A DNA stretch of 8,576 bases from JAUVIB01 sp964424545 (GTDB taxonomy: Bacteria; Calditrichota; Calditrichia; Calditrichales; Calditrichaceae). Positions 1 through 6,971 of the stretch are shown one piece after another. The notes below the pieces were generated by a model, which worked only from the letters and a program-made list of their open reading frames with translations, made no database searches and was not told the origin of the DNA. Position 1 is the first letter of the stretch. Each line of letters begins with the position of its first letter. The translations under genes and the position numbers were made by a program. The stretch covers positions 1-8,576 of the forward strand of contig CAYRJN010000166.1 of assembly GCA_964424545.1 (NCBI GenBank), written 5' to 3'.

Positions 1-849
1 TATAAAATCAGCCGCTTCTTTCACCTCGAACATACTCATTGTAGCGCCGCCGGTAATATTAATTAATACACCACGCGCGCCGCTGATATTCTGCCCGCCG
101 AGCAAAGGACTGGTTACCGCCTGTTCGGCTGCTGAAATAGCCCGATCTTCTCCAACGCCGAGGCCGGCGCCCATTAAAGCGTCGCCCATACCTTTCATCA
201 CCGTCTTCACATCGGCAAAATCGAGGTTGATATAACCGTGAACTTTAATCAAATCGGATATACTGCGCGTCGCTTCAAATAGAATGGAATCTACTTCTTT
301 AAAAGCGGCTACTACCGGCGTGGTTTTTTCGATAATATTAAATATCCGGTCATTGGGAATAATAATTAATGTATCAACGCATTCGCGTAACGCCTCTATC
401 CCTAATTTAGCGTTTTTTTCACGTATATGCCCCTCAAAAGCGAACGGCATGGTAACGATTCCTACCGTCAAGGCGCCAAGGTCTTTGGCAATCTCGGCTA
501 TAATTGGCGATGCGCCCGTGCCCGTGCCGCCGCCCATGCCGCAGGTCACAAAAACCATATCGGCGCCGCTGACCACATCCATTATCAGTTCCTTATCCTC
601 TTCCACGGCCTTTCGGCCTTTTTCAGGGTCAGCGCCCGCTCCCAGGCCTTTTGTATGGCTTTTCCCGATCTGCAAGCGAATCGGCGCCAGACTTTTTTCA
701 AGGTCCTGAGCGTCGGTATTTACGGCAACAAATTCCACGCCGGATAACTGCGCGTTAATCATACCGTTCAGAGCGTTTCCTCCGGCGCCTCCTACTCCAA
801 TCACTTTAATTTTAGCGGCCTGTTCGGCGCTTTCATCAAATTGAATCAT
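1..849 (-). CDS. ftsZ: FtsZ, tubulin-like division GTPase, C-terminal part outside the window
   Basis: Cytoplasmic GTPase that polymerises into the Z ring. The first 283 codons are visible and open to the window edge, so the end of the core and the variable linker plus FtsA-binding peptide are missing only because the window ends. Motifs by residue: IKVIGVGGAGGNALNGM (14-30); VNTDAQDL (43-50, the T2 loop); VFVTCGMGGGTGTGASP (99-115), which holds the tubulin signature GGGTGTG (106-112); VTMPFAFEG (132-140); PNDRIFNI (165-172); and the T7 synergy loop INLDFADVKTVM (207-218), with Asp210 and Asp213 at the catalytic positions. Cys103 stands where Ala is usual. The start ATG at 849 is set by GGGAGA at 861-856 and by the normal short N-terminal extension before the core. 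It lies 380 nt downstream of ftsA and may have its own promoter. Confidence 0.97.
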   Translation of the reverse strand, partial: MIQFDESAEQAAKIKVIGVGGAGGNALNGMINAQLSGVEFVAVNTDAQDLEKSLAPIRLQIGKSHTKGLGAGADPEKGRKAVEEDKELIMDVVSGADMVFVTCGMGGGTGTGASPIIAEIAKDLGALTVGIVTMPFAFEGHIREKNAKLGIEALRECVDTLIIIPNDRIFNIIEKTTPVVAAFKEVDSILFEATRSISDLIKVHGYINLDFADVKTVMKGMGDALMGAGLGVGEDRAISAAEQAVTSPLLGGQNISGARGVLINITGGATMSMFEVKEAADFI

Positions 850-855
850 AATGTT

Positions 856-861
856 TCTCCC
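856..861 (-). promoter_or_regulatory. Ribosome binding site of ftsZ
   Basis: The minus strand reads GGGAGA six bases before the ATG at 849. It is a good Shine-Dalgarno match at normal distance and fixes the ftsZ start. Confidence 0.75.
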
Positions 862-894
862 GTTTAGTTAATTTATTGTGTCGCTTTGCCCGTT

Positions 895-1000
895 ATTTTA
901 TTGTACAGGTATTTCAAAAAAACAGCATATTTTAGAAATTTTTATTTATTTTTGTATTATTCCCAATTTCGTAATTTTATAAATTATACATCGTTCACAT
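895..1000 (-). promoter_or_regulatory. Possible ftsZ promoter zone (AT-rich)
   Basis: This AT-rich segment upstream of ftsZ has two -10-like hexamers on the minus strand: TATAAT (988-983) and TACAAT (905-900), with A/T tracts between them. Neither has a clear TTGACA-like -35 at 16-18 nt, and no clear Bacteroidota-type TTTG/TAnnTTTG pair was found. The case rests on position and composition only. Confidence 0.25.
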
Positions 1001-1014
1001 AGGCAATATTTTTT

Positions 1015-1040
1015 ATTCCTCCTTTCGAGGTAATGACAAA
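1015..1040 (-). repeat. Second TTGTCAT-type repeat remnant, opposite orientation
   Basis: On the minus strand this reads TTTGTCATTACCTCGAAAGG followed by AGGAAT. CCTC and GAGG can pair around a 5-nt loop, with ATT/AAT extending the stem past one bulged A. It resembles the head of the unit at 1089 but points the other way, leaving a head-to-head pair 48 nt apart. It is short and could be coincidental. Confidence 0.4.
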
Positions 1041-1088
1041 CTAAAGGTTCTATTCTCCTGGAATTTCATTTTCGCAAGCCACCCCTTG

Positions 1089-1160
1089 TTGTCATCCTTA
1101 TCCCGTATAGACGGGAGAAATCTAAATCTTGCCGTTTACTGCATTTAGATTTTTCGGTTT
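1089..1160 (+). repeat. TTGTCAT-type dispersed palindromic repeat remnant
   Basis: The unit begins TTGTCATCC on the plus strand and continues into two inverted repeats. The first is TCCCGT (1101-1106) and ACGGGA (1111-1116), a perfect 6-bp stem with a 4-nt loop. The second is AAATCTAAAT (1118-1127) and ATTTAGATTT (1143-1152), a perfect 10-bp stem with a 15-nt loop, extendable by three more pairs including one G-T. The pattern TTGTCAT...GGGAGAAATCT resembles the short interspersed repeats common between genes in Bacteroidota and some other phyla. Its membership in such a family is inferred from pattern memory and was not checked against other copies in this genome. Confidence 0.55.
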
Positions 1161-1229
1161 AGCGGAAAATAAATTATTCATTACAATCGCTATGGCCTTC
1201 ATCAATTAATTTCCAAAGTTGTATTCTTT

Positions 1230-2459
1230 TTACTTAAATAAATTCTCAAACATATCCTTTAAACGACCTATAATCCAGTTAACGCCGCCGCTATCGTCAT
1301 AATTATCCGATTTTCCGTACATATCGGCATAAAATAACAAGCCTACGCCCGTGGCAAAAATAGGACTGTTTACCGTATCAACCAGACCGCCGCCTACATG
1401 AGGTATGCCTAATTTTACCGGCATTCCCATAATTTCTTCGGCTAAATCCAAAGTCCCTTCAAGTAATGACGCTCCGCCCGTCAAAACAACGCCCGCGCCC
1501 ATGGAATCAAAGAAATTGGATACTTCCATTTCGCGCATGGTCAGGGCAAAAAGTTCTTCCATTCGGGGCTGAATAATCGCCGCGAGAACGCCGCGCGAGA
1601 TATCTCTCGGTCGTCGTCCCGCCAAACCCGGCACGTTGATAATTTCATCTTCTTCGAGCAGCGACTGCATAGCAATACCGTGTTCTTTTTTTATGGCTTC
1701 GGCCTGCTCGTTTGAAATACGCAAGCCCTGTGCCAGATCGCTGGTTACATGCTCTCCGCCGATGCCGATTACGGATGTATGACGGATACTGCCGTCGTAA
1801 AACATGGCAATATCGGTTGTCCCTCCCCCGATATCGATTATGGCCACGCCCAATTCTTTTTCATCTTTATGCAACACGGAAAGACTTGAAGCGTACGGTT
1901 CCAACACGATATCCGCCACATCGTAACCCGCTTCACGAATACAATTGACAATGTTTTGCGCCGAAGCCGCCGCAGCCGTAATGATATGCACTTCGGCTTC
2001 GAGACGAACGCCGGCCATCCCAACGGGCGTTTTTATGCCTTCTTGATTATCAATGATAAATTCCTGCGGCAATGTATGCAGAATTTCCCTGTCCATGGGC
2101 AATGCAATCGCCTGTGCCGCGTTGATGACCCGCTCGACATCGTCCTCGGTAATAATATTATCCTTAGCGCTGACCGCGATTACGCCCTTGCTGTTGATGG
2201 AACGAATATGATCGCCGGCGATGCCGGCATAAACGGCGTTCACCTCATGACCGGCAAACAATTCGGCTTGTTTCACCGCCGTTTTTATGGATTCCACCGT
2301 TTTTTTTATATCGATAACCACCCCGCGACGCAAACCGGTTGAAGGAGAATGCCCGACTCCCATTATGGTCATTTTATTATTCTCGTCCCGTCTGCCTATT
2401 ATTGCCGCGATCTTGGTCGTGCCGATATCAAGACCTACTAAAATATCTCCAACGCTCAT
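1230..2459 (-). CDS. ftsA: FtsA, actin-like membrane tether of the Z ring
   Basis: Actin/Hsp70-fold ATPase that binds the FtsZ C-terminal peptide and anchors it to the inner membrane, then helps recruit later divisome proteins. It has 409 residues, normal length. Phosphate-1 motif LVGLDIGTTKIAAIIG (7-22); the 1C subdomain follows (about 84-165, including LPQEFIID); phosphate-2 motif IIDIGGGTTDIAMF (207-220); adenosine motif VVLTGGASLLEG (324-335); and late IFATGVGLLFYA (367-378). The C terminus, after a polar Asp/Ser/Gly linker (381-392), is an amphipathic segment GVNWIIGRLKDMFENLF that fits the membrane-targeting helix of FtsA. The ATG at 2459 has AGAGAG five bases upstream. Unusually, 380 nt separate its TAA stop from the ftsZ start, whereas the two genes are often close. 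Assignment is secure. Confidence 0.97.
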   Translation of the reverse strand: MSVGDILVGLDIGTTKIAAIIGRRDENNKMTIMGVGHSPSTGLRRGVVIDIKKTVESIKTAVKQAELFAGHEVNAVYAGIAGDHIRSINSKGVIAVSAKDNIITEDDVERVINAAQAIALPMDREILHTLPQEFIIDNQEGIKTPVGMAGVRLEAEVHIITAAAASAQNIVNCIREAGYDVADIVLEPYASSLSVLHKDEKELGVAIIDIGGGTTDIAMFYDGSIRHTSVIGIGGEHVTSDLAQGLRISNEQAEAIKKEHGIAMQSLLEEDEIINVPGLAGRRPRDISRGVLAAIIQPRMEELFALTMREMEVSNFFDSMGAGVVLTGGASLLEGTLDLAEEIMGMPVKLGIPHVGGGLVDTVNSPIFATGVGLLFYADMYGKSDNYDDSGGVNWIIGRLKDMFENLFK

Positions 2460-2464
2460 AATTA

Positions 2465-2470
2465 CTCTCT
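2465..2470 (-). promoter_or_regulatory. Ribosome binding site of ftsA
   Basis: The minus strand reads AGAGAG, five bases before the ftsA ATG at 2459. It is a moderate Shine-Dalgarno match within the 72-nt ftsQ-ftsA gap. I see no convincing promoter or terminator in the rest of that gap. Confidence 0.55.
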
Positions 2471-2531
2471 ATTCTAAATTTTTTATACGTTAAAACCCGT
2501 TAATTTTTATTCCCCTTACAAATGGATCGAT

Positions 2532-3302
2532 TTAGCTTTTTCTTTCTTTAATAATTAACTGTTTATCAAATCGCAAATCGATGTACTCGATATCCGCCAA
2601 ATTATTCCAATTTTGATAATTCTGCACATATTCCGAAAGCAGAAATAATTTATCCTGATAATTTTGATAATTTATGCGCACCTGCAAACCGCCTTTTATC
2701 AAACGCAATTGAATTTCTTTATTATTCTTTACGGCAATCTCAGCAACCAAATCGCTTAACGAACTGTGCAAAATATTGATATAATTTATCGCTTGCACTG
2801 CTTTTCGCACTTCGGGCAGAGACGTCTGCATTCCGAGTCGCCCTATAGCGAGACCCGAATGAGCGATAAATGGAAGGTTCCAGCGCCGATTCGATTTCGG
2901 CAGCGGTAAAAGAACGCCTTCGTCGTCAATTAAATTTAATCCTCGACCGTAAATAAAGGCAATCGCTTTACGTTCTCTTAAATCGATATGCAATGTAGAG
3001 GGAAGACTGCGCACCGCCGATGCGGATTTTACGTAAGGCGACCTAAGCAGCTTTCTAACAACGTCCCGCGGGCTGATTTGCAACAACTTTTCGCTCTTTT
3101 TCACTCCGCAAAGTCTTAATACGTCTTTTCGGCTTAATATTTCATTTCCTTCAATAACGATATTATCCAGCTCAAACGAAGCCATACTTTCTTGAAAGAA
3201 ATTCGTTAATGTTTTATAACCGTAGGCCGCCAAAGACAAGGCGATTAAAACAAGAAAATAGATTACGGTAGCTTTTAAAGATTTTTTACGTTTTTTATTC
3301 AA
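2532..3302 (-). CDS. ftsQ: FtsQ/DivIB, bitopic cell-division protein with POTRA domain
   Basis: Bitopic divisome protein of 256 residues: a short basic cytoplasmic tail (residues 1-10, MNKKRKKSLK), one transmembrane helix (about 11-29, ATVIYFLVLIALSLAAYGY), then a periplasmic part. Residues about 43-111 fit a POTRA domain (FELDNIVIEGNEILSRKDVL, then YVKSASAVRSLPSTLHIDLRERKAIA), followed by the beta-rich FtsQ region with IDDEGVLLPLP (125-135). In well-studied bacteria FtsQ scaffolds the FtsL/FtsB and FtsW/FtsI complex. Sequence conservation in this family is low, so the call rests on the architecture, the POTRA-like pattern and the location between murC and ftsA. The start is TTG at 3302-3300, supported by the AGAGGA ribosome binding site; the next ATG (residue 40) would remove the membrane anchor. 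The stop is TAA, 72 nt before ftsA. Confidence 0.9.
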   Translation of the reverse strand: MNKKRKKSLKATVIYFLVLIALSLAAYGYKTLTNFFQESMASFELDNIVIEGNEILSRKDVLRLCGVKKSEKLLQISPRDVVRKLLRSPYVKSASAVRSLPSTLHIDLRERKAIAFIYGRGLNLIDDEGVLLPLPKSNRRWNLPFIAHSGLAIGRLGMQTSLPEVRKAVQAINYINILHSSLSDLVAEIAVKNNKEIQLRLIKGGLQVRINYQNYQDKLFLLSEYVQNYQNWNNLADIEYIDLRFDKQLIIKERKS

Positions 3303-3306
3303 AATA

Positions 3307-3312
3307 TCCTCT
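3307..3312 (-). promoter_or_regulatory. Ribosome binding site deciding the TTG start of ftsQ
   Basis: The minus strand reads AGAGGA, four bases before TTG (3302-3300) and just after the murC stop codon. No in-frame ATG occurs until residue 40, beyond the transmembrane helix, so this site is the main support for a TTG start. Confidence 0.65.
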
Positions 3313-3313
3313 T

Positions 3314-4693
3314 TTATTTCTGCAATTCCCGCAACAGCTGATCGGGATAACGCGTAATATCGCCGGCGCCCATAAACAGCACAATGGAATCGTTTTTAAG
3401 AACGCTTTTAAGCGACTCAATCAATTGATTTTTTCGGGCAACATAGTGCGTCCCTTGGTGATTCATTTTTTTTAACTCGTCGGCAATCAATGCTCCGTTT
3501 ACGCCCTCAATGGCTTCCTCGCGCGCGGGATAAACATCCATAACCACAACTTCGTCCGCGGCAAACAAGGCTTTGGCAAAATCTTTGTATAAATCCCGCG
3601 TTCGCGAATAGAGATGCGGCTGAAAAACGGCCACAAGCTGCTTATTCCATCCTTTAAGCGCGCTTTGCAATGCCGCCCTCACCTCGGTCGGGTGATGCGC
3701 ATAATCATCCACGATAACCACGTCTTTTACAATACCTTTAATTTCGAAACGACGCGCAACGCCGCTAAAACGTTGTAAACCCTTTTGAACGGCGGAAAAA
3801 GCTATGCCCATATCCAAGGCCGCCGCGCTTGCCGCCAATGCATTCTTCACATTATGCAAGCCGGGCATTTGCAATTTAATACGACCTAACACATTGCTTC
3901 TATATATTAGATTAAACGAGGCGCCGCCGCCCGAAGTATCCAATTCCGACACGGAATAATCGGCGGGATAATCGATGCCGTAAGTGACGATTGTCTGCTG
4001 CACCTTTTCGATAATATCGCGTACATTTTCATCGTCAACCCCCATTACGACCGCACCGTCAAAAGAGATGTGACGCGTAAATTCTACAAAAGTATTTTTA
4101 ATATCGTGTATATCTTTATAAATATCGAGATGGTCTTCCTCAATATTGGTAATAATGGCCACATTGGGATATAGGGCCAGAAAAGAACGATCGTATTCAT
4201 CCGCTTCCGTTACGAAAATCTCGCCGCTACCCAATCTGGCGTTTGTTTTTAAATTATTCAATTTGCCGCCCACAATAATCGTGGGATCCATTTGCGCTTC
4301 GATAAATATATTGCCGAGCATGGAGGTTGTCGTTGTTTTACCGTGCGTGCCGGCAATAGCGACGCCGTATTTCTGACGCATTAACTGCCCTAGCATTTCC
4401 GCTCTTCGTATGACGGGAATATTGGACTTCTGCGCTTCAAGCATTTCAATATTATCCTGCTTAATGGCCGAGCTGTAAATAACAAAATCAACCGTATTAT
4501 CAAAAACATTCTGATGCCCTTCGTGTATAACGGCGCCTCTTTGCTCCAGATAGTCGGTTATTTCGCTTAATTGTCGGTCGGAACCGGAGACTTCGTGTCC
4601 CTGAGCCATCAGAATTTCGGCTATACCGCTCATACCGATACCGCCGATACCGATAAAATGCAGTCTTTTTTTATGGCGTTTAATTTGTGTCAT
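3314..4693 (-). CDS. murC: MurC, UDP-MurNAc:L-alanine ligase
   Basis: Cytoplasmic ATP-dependent ligase that adds the first amino acid, L-alanine, to UDP-MurNAc. Its 459 residues cover all three Mur-ligase domains. Motifs: N-terminal dinucleotide-like fold with FIGIGGIGMSGIAEIL (13-28); ATP P-loop IAGTHGKTTTTSML (113-126); VTEADEYDRSFL (161-172); ITNIEEDHLDIY (181-192); GLHNVKNALAA (278-288); RRFEIKG (314-320); VDDYAHHPTEVRA (328-340); FQPHLYSRTRDL (358-369); and MGAGDITRY near the end. The HGKTTT P-loop together with DDYAHHPTE and FQPHLYSR separates MurC from Mpl and the other Mur ligases. The start ATG abuts the murG stop (TAAATG), with only a diffuse purine stretch (AAAGAGAAG) upstream inside murG. 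ftsQ follows 11 nt later; neither murB nor ddl lies between them. Confidence 0.97.
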   Translation of the reverse strand: MTQIKRHKKRLHFIGIGGIGMSGIAEILMAQGHEVSGSDRQLSEITDYLEQRGAVIHEGHQNVFDNTVDFVIYSSAIKQDNIEMLEAQKSNIPVIRRAEMLGQLMRQKYGVAIAGTHGKTTTTSMLGNIFIEAQMDPTIIVGGKLNNLKTNARLGSGEIFVTEADEYDRSFLALYPNVAIITNIEEDHLDIYKDIHDIKNTFVEFTRHISFDGAVVMGVDDENVRDIIEKVQQTIVTYGIDYPADYSVSELDTSGGGASFNLIYRSNVLGRIKLQMPGLHNVKNALAASAAALDMGIAFSAVQKGLQRFSGVARRFEIKGIVKDVVIVDDYAHHPTEVRAALQSALKGWNKQLVAVFQPHLYSRTRDLYKDFAKALFAADEVVVMDVYPAREEAIEGVNGALIADELKKMNHQGTHYVARKNQLIESLKSVLKNDSIVLFMGAGDITRYPDQLLRELQK

Positions 4694-5797
4694 TTACTTT
4701 GCTTCTCTTTCTGCCAGCAGGTTTTTAATTTCATCGATTATTACAGGCATAGCGTCGCCGCGATATTGGGCCGCCATTTTTTCTGCGGCTTCGTTTAAAA
4801 AATCCTTATCGCTGCAAAATTTTTCCAGCGGCGCCAATAAATTTTGCTTTAAATTTTCATCATCCTTAACAACATGCGCTCCGCCTTTATTTTGCACGGC
4901 CAAAGCGTTCTTATACTGATGATCCGCAGCGGCAAAAGGGAAAGGAACCAAAATTGCGGGCAGCCCGTAAGCCGCCAGCTCCGAAAGCGTCATCGCGCCC
5001 GCCCTGCAAACGGTAAAATCGGCGCAGCTGTATGCTTTGCCCATTTCATCAATAAACGGTAAAATAACCGTATTCCTAAATTCATTTTTATATATTTCCC
5101 AATCCCTTTTACCCGTTTGCCATAATAACTGATGCGTTTTAGGGATTTTTCCTTCTCGCAATAAAGCGGCTATGCTTTTATTTAACGAGGCCGCGCCCTG
5201 ACTGCCGCCCAAGATTAAAATTGTCTTTTTTTGCGCGTCCAAATTAAAATAGTCCAAAGCGGTTTTCTTATCCGTCTTCTGTACATTCCCCGACAAAGGA
5301 TTACCGCAAACCACAATTTTTTTGGCGTTTTTTAAATATTTTTTTGCCTCTTCATAAGCGAGAAAAATCAAATCAACGCCGGCGGCCAGCAAACGCGTCG
5401 TTACGCCGGGATAACTGTTTTGTTCTTGTAAAACGGTTGTGATACCCATTTTTACGGCCGTTTTTAATACCGGTCCGGTTACATAGCCGCCCGTGCCCAC
5501 CACAAGATGCGGCTTAAAGCGGCTTATCTCTTTTTTACAGATACGCATGCTTTTATACAGTTTAAATGGAAATGCCAAATTCTTTAAAGTAATCTTGCGT
5601 TGAAATCCGACTACCGGTATTAACTTAATTTCAAAACCCGCCTGCGGCGCCTTATCTTTTTCAATACCGCCGGTCGCCCCGATAAACAATATTTGCGCAT
5701 TTAAGACCTTTTTTAAAGCGTTTGCCATATTGATCGCAGGAAAAAGGTGCCCGCCCGTTCCCCCGCCGGCAAAAATGATTTTTATTGTATCTTTCAT
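4694..5797 (-). CDS. murG: MurG, lipid I N-acetylglucosaminyltransferase (makes lipid II)
   Basis: Membrane-associated GT-B glycosyltransferase that transfers GlcNAc from UDP-GlcNAc to lipid I on the cytoplasmic face, the last intracellular step before flipping. It has 367 residues, normal for the family. Motifs: the glycine-rich loop GGGTGGHLFPA (11-21); GTGGYVTGPV (101-110); EQNSYPGVTTR (125-135), the family's EQNxxPGxxNR block with Thr in place of the usual Asn; the second-domain loop LILGGSQGAASLN (194-206); CRAGAMTLSELAAYGLPAI (264-282); and PFPFAAADHQYKNA (285-298), which carries the UDP-GlcNAc contacts. The ATG directly follows the ftsW TAG with no spacing, so it has no separate leader and its ribosome binding site must lie inside ftsW (weak, around GGCCGGAA). 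Translational coupling is likely. The TAA stop abuts murC. Confidence 0.97.
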   Translation of the reverse strand: MKDTIKIIFAGGGTGGHLFPAINMANALKKVLNAQILFIGATGGIEKDKAPQAGFEIKLIPVVGFQRKITLKNLAFPFKLYKSMRICKKEISRFKPHLVVGTGGYVTGPVLKTAVKMGITTVLQEQNSYPGVTTRLLAAGVDLIFLAYEEAKKYLKNAKKIVVCGNPLSGNVQKTDKKTALDYFNLDAQKKTILILGGSQGAASLNKSIAALLREGKIPKTHQLLWQTGKRDWEIYKNEFRNTVILPFIDEMGKAYSCADFTVCRAGAMTLSELAAYGLPAILVPFPFAAADHQYKNALAVQNKGGAHVVKDDENLKQNLLAPLEKFCSDKDFLNEAAEKMAAQYRGDAMPVIIDEIKNLLAEREAK

Positions 5798-6970
5798 CTA
5801 TTCCGGCCTTACCAAAGTATTGTATAATCGTTCCCGATTTTCTTTAAACTCTTCCCAGTTATTGCGCACATCGGCGCCGTCGATTGTCCTCGATATATTC
5901 AACAATATTCCCGCGCTGATTCCGAGAAAAACAAGATGAGACCCGCCGTAACTGACAAAGGGCATCGGTAGCCCCGTAGCCGGAAGCAGCATACTGGCAA
6001 CGGAAATATTGATAAAAGCGTAAAAAATTATATTCAAGGTAATGCCGGCCGCCAAAAATTTAGCGAACGAATCTCTTGTTTTTAAGGCCACACGCATTCC
6101 GCGAACCAAAATAAGCAAAAAAAGAATTAAAACTACCGTCGCCCCGATAAAACCGAATTCTTCTCCGATTATGGAGAAAATAAAATCCGTATGCAGTTCC
6201 GGCGTGAAAGCGAATTTTTGCTTGCTTTGCGCGATACCCGCGCCAAACCAGCCGCCCTGACCGAGTCCGATGAGAGACTGGCGGATTTGGTAAGTTGCCC
6301 CGAGCGGATTGCCGAACGATTCTATCCAGTGCGTAAAACGGCCGCGTTGATAGGGATTAATACTCATCATCAATACAACAACCGGCACAACGGATAAAGC
6401 CATAGCCAGCAAATGTTTTAATTTGGCCTGACTGATGAACAGCAGGGAACCCGTTATCAAAATAATGGTTAAAGAGGTACTTAAATCCGGTTGTAAAAAT
6501 ATCATCCCCACAATCGCGCCGAGCACCAGCATTAACGGCAGTAAACCTTCTTTAAAATTCTCTAACTTTTTTCCTCTCGTTGATAAATAGTAGGAAAAAT
6601 AGATGATCAAGCTTAACTTGGCGAATTCCGACGGCTGAAAACTAAGTACCCCCCCAAAAGAGTACCAGCGAACGGAATGATTAATCCGTGAGCCCAATAT
6701 AAACAGCCCGCCTAGCATTAGCATCGAAATCCCGATCAAAATAATCGGCAAATCATTCTTTTTTAATTTACGATAATCATATTTGGAAACGGCAAGCAAC
6801 ATTAACACAGATACAAAAACCCATAAAAACTGTTTCTTAAAATAGTACAGCATCGAACCGTGCCTCGTTTCCGCAACCATAGAGCTGGCGCTAAAAACCA
6901 TAATCAAACCGATTAACAATAAAAACATTATTGATGCGCTCAATATCGTATCAACTTTGCCGCTTTTCAT
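5798..6970 (-). CDS. ftsW: FtsW, SEDS-family septal peptidoglycan glycosyltransferase
   Basis: Multi-pass inner-membrane protein of 390 residues that polymerises lipid II at the septum together with its partner class B penicillin-binding protein (FtsI). About ten hydrophobic segments are visible. SEDS signatures: FQPSEFAKLS (111-120); QPDLSTSL (160-167, usually QPDxGT); the PELHTDFIFSIIGEEFG block (257-273), where Asp262 aligns with the catalytic aspartate of RodA and FtsW; and LPATGLPMPFVSYGGSHL (329-346). The C-terminal 30 residues are a charged cytoplasmic tail. FtsW is preferred over RodA because of its place between murD and murG. I chose the ATG at 6970: it has GCGGGG four bases upstream and lies 1 nt after the murD stop. 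The frame continues to a TTG at 7090, but the extra 40 residues overlap murD and are not membrane-protein-like. The stop TAG abuts the murG ATG. Confidence 0.95.
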   Translation of the reverse strand: MKSGKVDTILSASIMFLLLIGLIMVFSASSMVAETRHGSMLYYFKKQFLWVFVSVLMLLAVSKYDYRKLKKNDLPIILIGISMLMLGGLFILGSRINHSVRWYSFGGVLSFQPSEFAKLSLIIYFSYYLSTRGKKLENFKEGLLPLMLVLGAIVGMIFLQPDLSTSLTIILITGSLLFISQAKLKHLLAMALSVVPVVVLMMSINPYQRGRFTHWIESFGNPLGATYQIRQSLIGLGQGGWFGAGIAQSKQKFAFTPELHTDFIFSIIGEEFGFIGATVVLILFLLILVRGMRVALKTRDSFAKFLAAGITLNIIFYAFINISVASMLLPATGLPMPFVSYGGSHLVFLGISAGILLNISRTIDGADVRNNWEEFKENRERLYNTLVRPE

Positions 6971-6971
6971 T

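Larger units (their letters stand above)
850..1229. other. 380-nt non-coding gap between ftsA and ftsZ
   Basis: This is the only long non-coding stretch in the window. No convincing gene is present on either strand. On the minus strand, after ftsA, it holds first a hairpin-rich repeat remnant (about 1160-1089), then a 48-nt unique spacer, then a second short repeat remnant (1040-1015), then a very AT-rich segment (about 1014-895), and finally the ftsZ leader with its ribosome binding site. No canonical terminator (GC-rich stem followed by a T run) was seen after ftsA on the minus strand, so read-through from ftsA into ftsZ remains possible. Confidence 0.8.

Noticed and set aside
607..623. GGCC-TTTC-GGCC stem followed by five T on the plus strand, resembling a terminator
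   Set aside because: It lies antisense inside the conserved ftsZ coding sequence, where the same bases encode EKGRKA. The stem is only 4 bp and there is no plus-strand gene for it to end.
284..747. Overlapping plus-strand open frames across ftsZ
   Set aside because: They are antisense shadows of ftsZ, with no family resemblance and no ribosome binding sites of note. The minus-strand frame carries all the FtsZ motifs.
1018..1025. Perfect AAGGAGG-like Shine-Dalgarno sequence on the minus strand
   Set aside because: No start codon with a reading frame longer than a few codons follows. The sequence is explained by the repeat unit's own stem.
1122..1202. Small minus-strand ORF of 26 codons after ftsA, starting MKAIAIVMNN
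   Set aside because: It has no clear ribosome binding site, ends inside the hairpin repeat and resembles no known family. It is most likely chance.
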